Assembly (NCBI GenBank): GCA_002298165.1
Contig: DBMI01000053.1
Span: 1 to 42,833 of the forward strand
Direction of reading: 5' to 3'
From: Desulfarculales bacterium UBA702
GTDB taxonomy: Bacteria; Desulfobacterota; Syntrophobacteria; Syntrophobacterales; Syntrophobacteraceae
Length of the DNA: 42,833 nt
Program-made: the position numbers and the translations under genes
Shown: piece by piece, positions 16,983-24,068 of the stretch
Layout: every line of letters begins with the position of its first letter
Numbering within the stretch: the first letter of the stretch is position 1
The notes under the pieces: generated by a model
What the model saw: the letters and a program-made list of their open reading frames with translations, nothing else
Told to the model about the DNA's origin: nothing
Databases searched by the model: none

Positions 16983-18034
16983 AAACAGATGGCCGGTTGG
17001 AAGGAGACTCGCATGCAGCGGCAAATTTCTTGACTGCTGTTTCGGTCTGCATCGCCAACTACAACGGAATTGATCTGATTGGGCCGTGTCTGGATTCCGT
17101 TCTGGCGCAAGACTTCGACTTGCCGGTTGAAATAATCGTCCACGACGATGCATCATCGGATTATTCTGTTTCATTCATCCGTGAGCACTATCCAGGGGTA
17201 AAGGTCATTGTAAGCAGCGAGAATGTGGGCTTTTGCATCAGCAACAACAAAATGGCCGCTGAAGCATCCGGCCAATACCTTCTGCTTCTGAACAATGACG
17301 CCACTCTGCGCCGCGATGCGCTGAAAACGCTCTATGAATTCGCATCGAAGCAGAAGAGGCCAGGTATTCTCGGCCTGCCGCAATACGATATGAGAACCGG
17401 CGAATTGCTCGATTTCGGAAACACGCTGGACTTGTTTCTCAATGCTATTCCGAATCCGGACCCAAAGCGGCCAAATGTGGCATACATAATGGGCGCATGC
17501 CTGTGGATTCCCAGACGCATGTGGCAGGAAATTGGCGGGTTCCCGGAATGGTTCCATACCTTTACTGAAGACGTCTTCCTCTGTTGTTCCGCAAGGTTGA
17601 AAGGGTACCCCGTGATCAACCTCCCCGATTCAGGTTTCGATCACTTGGTGGGTACCAGCCTGGGAGGCGGAAAGCTTGTGGGCGGGCGAATGCACACGAC
17701 TTATCGCAGAAGGGCGCTTGCCGAGCGGAATAAGTCCTTTACAATGTTTGTCTGCTATCCATCGCCCTATTTTTACGCTATTTTCCCGCTCCATTTGGCC
17801 CTGCTCGCGCTGGAAGGAGCGGTAGTAAGTTGCCTCAAACGGGATTTCAAATTATGGGAGCAGGTATATCTAAATTGCATTCGGGAACTCTGGTCAAACC
17901 GGAAGAAGCTTTGGCATTATAGAGGAGAAGCGCAAAGGGGTGTTATTTGCGGTGCATGGTTTTTCAGATGCCATTCAATGATGCCCCACAAGCTTAGAAT
18001 GCTGATTAAGCACGGCTTGCCGGATGTCCAATAG
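16979..18034 (+). CDS. Glycosyltransferase family 2 (rhamnosyltransferase-like)
   Basis: A 351-residue GT-A enzyme with DDASSD at 56-61 and LLNNDATL at 103-110 (NND in the DXD position), followed by MGACLWIPRRMWQEIGGFPEWF and TEDVFLCCSARLKGY, a pattern common in rhamnosyl- and related transferases. A hydrophobic stretch near residues 255-285 may attach it to the membrane. Its ATG overlaps the preceding stop by four bases. It presumably adds one residue to the lipid-linked repeat unit; the sugar is not predictable. Confidence 0.88.
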   Translation: MKTDGRLEGDSHAAANFLTAVSVCIANYNGIDLIGPCLDSVLAQDFDLPVEIIVHDDASSDYSVSFIREHYPGVKVIVSSENVGFCISNNKMAAEASGQYLLLLNNDATLRRDALKTLYEFASKQKRPGILGLPQYDMRTGELLDFGNTLDLFLNAIPNPDPKRPNVAYIMGACLWIPRRMWQEIGGFPEWFHTFTEDVFLCCSARLKGYPVINLPDSGFDHLVGTSLGGGKLVGGRMHTTYRRRALAERNKSFTMFVCYPSPYFYAIFPLHLALLALEGAVVSCLKRDFKLWEQVYLNCIRELWSNRKKLWHYRGEAQRGVICGAWFFRCHSMMPHKLRMLIKHGLPDVQ

Positions 18035-18076
18035 AGCATGCGTTTGGATTTGTCCCTAGTCTAGGCGAGGAATGAC

Positions 18077-19213
18077 ATGAAGCAACCGACATACGTTACG
18101 CGACCATTTCTTCCACCACTGGAAGAATTGCAGCCATATCTTGAGCAAATATGGGCCAACCGCCAGCTCACTAACAGCGGTCCTTTTCACCAGGAGTTCG
18201 AGCAGGCGCTTTGCGAATACCTTGGAATCGAGCACATTTCGCTGTTCGCCAACGCGACCCTTGCCTTGGTCGTAGCCCTGCAAGCCTTGCGTATCACAGG
18301 CGATGTGATCACTACCCCATACAGCTTTGTCGCCACCTCCCATTCGTTGCTGTGGAACGGAATAAGGCCGGTATTCGTAGACATTGATCCGGAAACTTTG
18401 AACCTCGACGCGGAAAAGATCGAAGCGGCCATCACCCCGCAGACTACTGCCATTTTGCCTGTGCATGTTTATGGGCGTCCTTGCGATACCCGGCGGATAC
18501 AGTCCATTGCCGACATTTATGGCCTTAAGGTCATCTACGATGCCGCACATGCCTTTGGAGTGGAAGATGAAGATGGAAGCATACTGCGGGATGGTGATGT
18601 TTCCATCTTGAGTTTCCATGCTACCAAGGTTTTTACTACCTTCGAGGGGGGGGCCGTCGTAAGCCCAGACGCCAAGACGAAGAAGCGTATAGATTACCTC
18701 AAGAACTTCGGTTTCGCCGATGAAGTCACCGTTGTTGCGCCCGGCATCAATGGCAAGATGAACGAATTCCAGGCCGCGCTCGGTCTCCTCCAGCTCAAGC
18801 ATGTCGATGAGGCTCTTAAGCAACGGGCTGAAATCGACGGATACTATCGTGAGGCGCTGAAGGATATCCCCGGTATTCGCTACCTGTCGCTCCCCGATTG
18901 CAGCCGGCGCAATTATGCATATTTCGTTATCATGGTGGAGCCGGAATATCCGATCAGTCGCGATGAACTCTATGATAGATTTAGGAAAGACAACATCTTT
19001 GCCCGGCGCTATTTTTACCCCTTGATCAGCAATTTTCCGATGTATCGCGCCATTCCCAGCGCCAGCAAATCCAATCTCCCAATCTCTTCGGCCAGTGCCG
19101 ACAAGGTCCTGTGTCTGCCAATTTACCCTGGGCTGGAAGAGGCAGCATTGGAAAGAACAGTGCATGTGATAAAGGGAGGTGCAAAATGTCTTACTACACG
19201 GAATCCGAATTAA
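18077..19213 (+). CDS. DegT/DnrJ/EryC1/StrS sugar aminotransferase
   Basis: A 378-residue PLP-dependent enzyme that aminates a nucleotide-linked keto sugar. The PLP lysine is K184 in SFHATKVFTTFEGGA, and the cofactor-contacting D155 is in YDAAHAFG. TPYSFVATSHSLLWNG and the C-terminal FARRYFYPL are typical of the group that acts on dTDP-3- or 4-keto-6-deoxyhexoses. A GAGGAA binding site precedes the ATG. The next gene is a hexapeptide acyltransferase that starts inside this one, so the pair probably makes an N-acetylated amino-deoxy sugar. The enzymes that would supply the keto sugar (RmlA, RmlB, an isomerase or dehydratase) are not in the window. Confidence 0.9.
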   Translation: MKQPTYVTRPFLPPLEELQPYLEQIWANRQLTNSGPFHQEFEQALCEYLGIEHISLFANATLALVVALQALRITGDVITTPYSFVATSHSLLWNGIRPVFVDIDPETLNLDAEKIEAAITPQTTAILPVHVYGRPCDTRRIQSIADIYGLKVIYDAAHAFGVEDEDGSILRDGDVSILSFHATKVFTTFEGGAVVSPDAKTKKRIDYLKNFGFADEVTVVAPGINGKMNEFQAALGLLQLKHVDEALKQRAEIDGYYREALKDIPGIRYLSLPDCSRRNYAYFVIMVEPEYPISRDELYDRFRKDNIFARRYFYPLISNFPMYRAIPSASKSNLPISSASADKVLCLPIYPGLEEAALERTVHVIKGGAKCLTTRNPN

Positions 19214-19773
19214 GAGAGCTGGGCATAAAAGATTTCGGTGAGCGTGTTCGAATATCGCGCAAAAGCTCAATTTATGGGGCAGAAAACATCACGGTCGGAA
19301 ATGATATCAGAATAGACGATTTTTGCGTCATCTCCGCGGGAGCAGGGGGGGTTGAACTGGGAAGTTTTATACACATTGCCGTGTACTCCTTAATCATTGG
19401 CAGGGAACGGATTGTGCTGGATGACTTCAGCAATGTTTCTTCAAGGGTTTCCATTTATTCCAATAATGATGACTACTCGGGAACATGGATGACAAATCCA
19501 ACCCTTCCGGAAGAGTTCACCGGGGTCTATTGCGCACCGGTGAAGATCGGGAGGCATGCCATAATTGGATCAGGCTCAGTCATACTGCCTGGTGTGATAA
19601 TTGAGGATGGCGTGGCAATTGGCGCATTGAGCCTTGTGAAAACGCAGTGCTTTGAATATGGTATTTACGCCGGTGTTCCTGCCAAAAGAATCGCCGAGAG
19701 GAAGCGAAACATCCTCGATCTTGAGCAGCGCCTCCTTGATGGCCTTGGCAGCGCGGAAGCCAAGCCACTATGA
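19186..19773 (+). CDS. Hexapeptide-repeat acyltransferase (sugar O/N-acetyltransferase)
   Basis: A 195-residue left-handed beta-helix acyltransferase, recognised by isoleucine/valine-rich hexapeptide repeats such as IYGAENITVGNDIRIDDF and KIGRHAIIGSGSVILPGVIIEDG, and by the closing AGVPAKRI. It would use acetyl-CoA to acylate an amino- or hydroxy-sugar, most simply the product of the preceding aminotransferase. The frame extends upstream to 19111, but the ATG at 19186 has GGGAGG at 19174-19179 and starts at the conserved part. It overlaps the aminotransferase gene by 28 bases and the flippase start by four. Confidence 0.9.
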   Translation: MSYYTESELRELGIKDFGERVRISRKSSIYGAENITVGNDIRIDDFCVISAGAGGVELGSFIHIAVYSLIIGRERIVLDDFSNVSSRVSIYSNNDDYSGTWMTNPTLPEEFTGVYCAPVKIGRHAIIGSGSVILPGVIIEDGVAIGALSLVKTQCFEYGIYAGVPAKRIAERKRNILDLEQRLLDGLGSAEAKPL

Positions 19774-21263
19774 TAAAGCGCGTTTTCATAACCAGCTATG
19801 CGGCCCAAGGGTACATGTCCCTGCTGGGCATCGCATTTATGCCGTTGTATATGCGCTACATGGGCGTCGAGGCATTCGGGTTGGTCGGTTTCTTTTTCAT
19901 GTTGCAGGTCTGGCTCCAGCTTCTCGACCTGGGGCTGTCCTCCACGTTCTCCCGCGAAATGTCGCTGTATCGGGCCGGAACACTCGATATTGTTTCCGCG
20001 TGGCAGCGATTGCACTGTCTGGAATGGTTGCTTGGGTTTTTGGCGCTCACTGCCGTCGCAACGCTGATGTTTTCGCAGGATGCGATTGCATCCCGCTGGC
20101 TGAGGTCGGAATATCTTTCATCTAATGAGGTTGCGCAATGTATCGGTGCAATGGCAATTGCCGCGGCGCTGCGCTGGCTGATGGGGCTTTACCGTGCTGG
20201 TCTCGTCGGCCTTGAACTGCAAATGTGGGTTGCTGGAGCAGGCTCGTTATTCGCCACCCTAAAATTCGCCGGTGTTGTACCCGTGTTGGCATACTGGTCA
20301 GCCGCGCCTCTGACTTTTTTTTACTACCAGGCGATCGCCGGGGCGCTCGAGTTTTTTGCCTTTGCCTGGAGAATGCACCGGGCGCTTCCGAGGGCAAAAG
20401 CAAGTTTTTTCCCCACATGGGAGCCGTTGCAGGAGATGTTGCCCATAGCAGGGGCAATGGCCTTCATGTCCGGCATGTGGGTTTTTTTGACTCAGATCGA
20501 TAAGCTAATACTGTCGAGATTTTTGCCTCTTAAGGAATACGGATACTTCACGCTTGCCGTTGCCGCTGCTAGCGGAGTACTGATGTTGATGACGCCGCTG
20601 AGCCAGGTGTTGCAGCCACGCATGACGATTCTCGCCTCGCAAGGCCTGGCAAGTGATTTGTGCGGTTTATACCGGCAAGCCACGCAACTGGTAACAGCCG
20701 CTTTTTTCACCCTCGGCGGAACATTGGCTCTATTTGCCGAACCGGTTCTTTTCATGTGGACGGGGGATATCAACGCCGCTCGGGCAGCCGCCCCCGTCCT
20801 GTTCTGGTATGGGTGGGCAAATGCTTTGACTGGATTGCTCGTTGTGCCTTTTATGTTGCAGTTTGCTTACGGCTACCTGCGGCTTCACGTAATCGGCAAT
20901 GTTATTTTGGGATGCACTCTATTGCCATTTTTGGTGTACGCGGGAATGAGGTTTGGCGGGATTGGGGCCGGGGCGACACTCGCTGCTTCATATCTGTTGT
21001 TTCTTTTGCTGTGGGTGCCATTGGTGCATCGCCGGCTATTGCCGGACATGGTCTGGACTTGGCCGCTGTATGACGTCGGGCTGGTGGCAGTACCTGTGCT
21101 TTTTTTCCTAGAATTGGCGCACTGGCTTTTTCCTCTACTGGAAGGTCGTCTTCTTTCGGCCTCTCTAATAGGAATGATATTTCTGGGTGCACTGCTTTCG
21201 GGTATGCTGTCGGGTGGTTATTCCAGGAAGCTATTGGTTAACTGGGTAGGCGGGCGCACATGA
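19770..21263 (+). CDS. Wzx-type polysaccharide flippase (MOP superfamily)
   Basis: A 497-residue polytopic inner-membrane protein with about a dozen hydrophobic segments. The N-terminus (SYAAQGYMSLLGIAFMPLYMRYMG) and the LLDLGLSSTFSREMS stretch, near residues 50-64, are typical of O-antigen and exopolysaccharide flippases. It would move an undecaprenyl-linked repeat unit from the cytoplasmic to the periplasmic face. The ATG overlaps the acetyltransferase stop (ATGA), and its own end overlaps the next GT2. No Wzy-like polymerase is found in the window, so the exported unit may be used as a single unit or polymerised by a distant gene. Confidence 0.88.
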   Translation: MIKRVFITSYAAQGYMSLLGIAFMPLYMRYMGVEAFGLVGFFFMLQVWLQLLDLGLSSTFSREMSLYRAGTLDIVSAWQRLHCLEWLLGFLALTAVATLMFSQDAIASRWLRSEYLSSNEVAQCIGAMAIAAALRWLMGLYRAGLVGLELQMWVAGAGSLFATLKFAGVVPVLAYWSAAPLTFFYYQAIAGALEFFAFAWRMHRALPRAKASFFPTWEPLQEMLPIAGAMAFMSGMWVFLTQIDKLILSRFLPLKEYGYFTLAVAAASGVLMLMTPLSQVLQPRMTILASQGLASDLCGLYRQATQLVTAAFFTLGGTLALFAEPVLFMWTGDINAARAAAPVLFWYGWANALTGLLVVPFMLQFAYGYLRLHVIGNVILGCTLLPFLVYAGMRFGGIGAGATLAASYLLFLLLWVPLVHRRLLPDMVWTWPLYDVGLVAVPVLFFLELAHWLFPLLEGRLLSASLIGMIFLGALLSGMLSGGYSRKLLVNWVGGRT

Positions 21264-22216
21264 ATATGCCGCTGGTCTCTGTTTGTATTGTAACATACAA
21301 CCACGAACGCTACATCCGCGATTGTATTATGAGCGTAATCGCTCAGAGCAGCGATATGCCGCTGGAAATTTTGGTGGGCGATGATCTTTCCGAGGATGGC
21401 ACCTCCAGTATTGTCGCGGCCATAGCAAATGAATATCCTCACCTGGTCCGTCATTTCTTCCACTCGCCTCGCCTGGGGCCCGCGGGGAATTATTTGTCGT
21501 TGATCCGCGAGGCGCGGGGCGCTTTCATCGCACACCTTGACGGCGATGATTTCTGGTTGCCCGGAAAGCTGTCGGCACAAGTTTCTTTTCTGGAGCAGCA
21601 TCCCGATTGTCCAGCCGTCTATTCCAATGCTCTGTTAATCAGCGACGACGGTATGCCGCTCGGAGTGTTCAACAATCCTCAACCCTCGCGCTTTGACATC
21701 AACAGTCTTTTGCGCCGCGGAAATTTTCTCAATCATAGCTCTATGCTCTATCGAGCATCTCTGCGAGAAAACATCCTTGCGTTGCCAACTCCGTTCCTCG
21801 ACTACCGTATTCATCTGTGCCATGCCCGGCATGGTGCTATCGGCTATCTCAATCAGGTGCTGGTCGGATACCGGGTCGCTTCGAGCAGTTCCATGGTTGT
21901 TCACCAAAAAGAGCTTGTTCGTAGACTTTATTGGGAGGCGCTACTTGATGTGCCTCGCGAGTCCGTCCATGAGGACGATCTTGCAAAAGCCATTGCGGGA
22001 TTTGCCCGAAGCATTCTACTTCGATCTATGATGGCGAAGGATATTTCAATACTGCGGCACTGGGTACCTATTATTGTGGGTGCTTCACCGGTAGGTTGGG
22101 TAAAGATGTGCTCGTTCATTTGCGGGGGCATCCTGAGAGTTGTTGTTCGGAAGGCATCTGATGCTATGTGGGCGTGGTTGACCGGCAATCACCTCCAGAT
22201 ACTTTTTCGCCGCTGA
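21260..22216 (+). CDS. Glycosyltransferase family 2
   Basis: A 318-residue GT-A enzyme. VSVCIVTYNHERYIRDCI opens the nucleotide-binding fold, DDLSEDGT is at 41-48 and HLDGDDFW, with the DXD-type motif DGDD, is at 92-99. The N-terminal half looks like the family of transferases that act early in O-antigen assembly. The C-terminal part is poorly conserved and has a hydrophobic stretch near residues 275-300. It overlaps the flippase gene by four bases, so it belongs to the same operon. Confidence 0.88.
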   Translation: MNMPLVSVCIVTYNHERYIRDCIMSVIAQSSDMPLEILVGDDLSEDGTSSIVAAIANEYPHLVRHFFHSPRLGPAGNYLSLIREARGAFIAHLDGDDFWLPGKLSAQVSFLEQHPDCPAVYSNALLISDDGMPLGVFNNPQPSRFDINSLLRRGNFLNHSSMLYRASLRENILALPTPFLDYRIHLCHARHGAIGYLNQVLVGYRVASSSSMVVHQKELVRRLYWEALLDVPRESVHEDDLAKAIAGFARSILLRSMMAKDISILRHWVPIIVGASPVGWVKMCSFICGGILRVVVRKASDAMWAWLTGNHLQILFRR

Positions 22217-22239
22217 AGTTGGCGGATGTCCAGGTACTA

Positions 22240-23022
22240 ATGACTATCACAAGAATCGCTCATGCATTAATCGCACGTTTTCTTTTCTGGGGACGCCGAC
22301 GTTGCAATATCTGTGGCCATCGGCTGGGATGGTTTTTACCTTACCGAGGGGGCTGGAAATCGGCACCCTCCCTGATCCGAACCCTTGATATCATCGGGAG
22401 CGATCTGGACAATTTCCAATGCCCCTGGTGTGGCTCAACCGACCGGGAGCGGCACTTGGTGATGTACATGGGGGTTTCTGGACTCTTCGATGCTCTTCCC
22501 GGAATGTCAATTCTGCATTTTGCGCCTGAACGCCACCTATCGAGACTTATTGTAGCGGCGGGACCTGCACGCTACATTAAATGTGACCTTTTTCCAAACT
22601 CTGCTGAAGTGGAGCGGGTTAATATACAAGCAATTCCCTATCCGGATAATGCATTCGATCTTGTCATCGCCAACCATGTGCTTGAACATGTAAAGGAGGA
22701 TGCGCGAGCGCTTGAGGAAGTATGGCGCATCCTGAAACCGGGAGGGCACGCAATATTGCAGACCCCCTTCAGCGCAAAATTACACGAAACCTGGTCTGAT
22801 GCGGGGATTGATGACGATCTCACCCGTTTACAGGCCTATGGACAGGAAGACCATGTCCGGCTATTTGGTAGGACTATCTTTGACCACTTTAAAGCCGTGG
22901 GTTTTCTTTCGCGAGTCCGTCAACATAGAGAAGCGCTTGAGGAATTCGACCCCATAGCATATGGTGTCAATGTCGCTGAACCCTTTTTCTTTTTTCAAAA
23001 AAATGACAATGGTCTCAAATAA
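22240..23022 (+). CDS. SAM-dependent methyltransferase with N-terminal zinc ribbon
   Basis: A 260-residue class I methyltransferase. Two CXXC pairs, CNIC at 22-25 and CPWC at 61-64, probably bind zinc. The Rossmann core follows, with ILHFAPERHL in place of the usual glycine-rich loop, YIKCDLFP and then NAFDLVIANHVLEHVKEDARALEEVWRILKPGG, which is diagnostic for the methyltransferase 11 group. The substrate is probably a sugar of this cluster. The frame is open from a GTG at 22168 inside the preceding gene; I chose the ATG at 22240, although its binding site is weak. It is the last gene of the cluster, and no terminator is evident after it. Confidence 0.86.
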   Translation: MTITRIAHALIARFLFWGRRRCNICGHRLGWFLPYRGGWKSAPSLIRTLDIIGSDLDNFQCPWCGSTDRERHLVMYMGVSGLFDALPGMSILHFAPERHLSRLIVAAGPARYIKCDLFPNSAEVERVNIQAIPYPDNAFDLVIANHVLEHVKEDARALEEVWRILKPGGHAILQTPFSAKLHETWSDAGIDDDLTRLQAYGQEDHVRLFGRTIFDHFKAVGFLSRVRQHREALEEFDPIAYGVNVAEPFFFFQKNDNGLK

Positions 23023-23230
23023 GATTTCAACCGATTCCCGGTAATTCCCTCTACTATTCCATGTACGTCCTTCGCGCGGCCTACTCAGAACTCTCCGGAT
23101 GTTGAGCATACCCAGCCTATACAATCAAAGACCTTTTAAGATAGCAACTCGGCTGTAATACCTTCCAGCAAGTCGATTGATAACGCACGCGGATTCCAAA
23201 ATTTGCCTTATGCCTATTTTGGTCAACTTT

Positions 23231-23249
23231 GCTGACAAAATTTGTCAGC
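23231..23249. promoter_or_regulatory. 19-bp palindrome, candidate activator (PilR/NtrC-type) site
   Basis: GCTGACAAA and TTTGTCAGC are perfect reverse complements around one A. It lies about 160 bases upstream of the predicted start of the sigma-54 transcript, a normal distance for an enhancer bound by an NtrC-family activator. The TGACA/TGTCA half-sites are in the style of PilR targets. Binding is inferred, not shown. Confidence 0.5.
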
Positions 23250-23376
23250 CTGACGCATTTTAGATTCCTTTTTGTTTTTGCATTTTTCGGCTCCAGAAAG
23301 CTGCTTGTCCCAGGAAATCTAGAAAGGATGTTCTTCTGCAGGGTTTGTCGAAAAATTTTGATGGAACCTGTACGAA

Positions 23377-23392
23377 CGGCACTGATCTTGCT
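23377..23392 (+). promoter_or_regulatory. Sigma-54 (-24/-12) promoter of pilA
   Basis: CGGCAC, five bases, TTGCT matches the sigma-54 consensus TGGCAC-N5-TTGCW at all but the first position. The GG (23378-23379) and GC (23390-23391) doublets are at the required spacing of ten intervening bases. Transcription would begin near 23403, giving a leader of about 130 bases. Type IV pilin genes in many Proteobacteria are driven by sigma-54 with PilR. Confidence 0.75.
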
Positions 23393-23535
23393 CTATCCAA
23401 TGGCAACACGGTGATAAACCGAAAAACTTGAAAAAGAGCTAAAGGGAGGGAGGACGGTTGACGATAATCTGAAGTAAGGCGACCCTACTGGAAACAACAT
23501 ATAGAACAAATTAAAAAATTGAGAGGAGAAACAAC

Positions 23536-24000
23536 ATGTTTATCAAGATGAAGGAAAGTAAAGGTTTTACCCTGGTGGAATTGATGATTGTCGTTGCCAT
23601 TATCGGCATTTTGGCGGCTGTTGCTGTGCCTTTCTATCAAAGATACATCCAGAAGTCGCGTATGACCTCGAAGGTATGGCCCGGCGTACATTCGATTGAA
23701 ACCAACCTGGCGACCTATTATAGTTTCCATGGGACCTTGCCGACTAGCAACAATACTCAGAATCTGTTGTTTTCAGATGCCAGCACGTTTTGTTTCTCAC
23801 CAAGCATTCAAAGCGGCGCTCTGCAGGTCGTACTTGCCAACGTGAGCAGCAAGACCTGCAATCTTGCCGGTTTGGCTGCCCAGGCATCCACCATTACTGC
23901 TACCCCTCAATATGAAAATGTCAGTGGGGCCACCAAGATTACAGGCTGGAGGCTCACCGGCAACCTTGCACTGGTCCTTGGTCTTGAGAACGAACAATAA
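23536..24000 (+). CDS. pilA: Type IV major pilin
   Basis: The subunit of type IV pili, processed and N-methylated by PilD at the inner membrane. The 10-residue leader ends in ESKG, and cleavage between G10 and F11 gives a mature chain starting FTLVELMIVVAIIGILAAVA, with the essential glutamate at mature position 5. The mature protein is about 144 residues. C86 and C108 could form the disulfide of the C-terminal D-region, although they are unusually far from the C-terminus. ATG at 23536 follows AGGAGA; an internal ATG at 23548 is a second possible start. The gene lies behind a sigma-54 promoter and is followed by a hairpin, as expected for an abundant product. Confidence 0.95.
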   Translation: MFIKMKESKGFTLVELMIVVAIIGILAAVAVPFYQRYIQKSRMTSKVWPGVHSIETNLATYYSFHGTLPTSNNTQNLLFSDASTFCFSPSIQSGALQVVLANVSSKTCNLAGLAAQASTITATPQYENVSGATKITGWRLTGNLALVLGLENEQ

Positions 24001-24014
24001 AGGCAAACAACAAC

Positions 24015-24047
24015 TAAGGAATGCCGGCCGGGAGCCGGCATTCCTTA
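24015..24047 (+). terminator. Hairpin after pilA, possible partial terminator
   Basis: A perfect 14-bp stem (24015-24028 with 24034-24047) around a five-base CGGGA loop lies 14 bases after the pilA stop. The 3' arm ends in TTCCTTA followed by TTAAG, so the T-run is weak. It could let some transcription through to the next gene while stabilising pilA mRNA. Confidence 0.65.
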
Positions 24048-24068
24048 TTAAGTAAAGACGGGAAGAAA

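Larger units (their letters stand above)
23023..23535. other. Regulatory region upstream of pilA
   Basis: This 513-base stretch is without a supportable gene. It holds a perfect 19-base palindrome (23231-23249), a sigma-54 promoter (23377-23392) and the pilA leader with its AGGAGA site at 23522-23527. The first 200 bases show nothing recognisable. Confidence 0.6.

Noticed and set aside
23229..23414. 61-codon frame upstream of pilA
   Set aside because: It runs across the palindrome and the sigma-54 promoter and has no family features.
23536..24000. pilA as a type II secretion pseudopilin (GspG)
   Set aside because: No gsp genes are adjacent, the sequence lacks the GspG-type C-terminus, and the sigma-54 promoter and the nearby PilP fit a type IV pilin.
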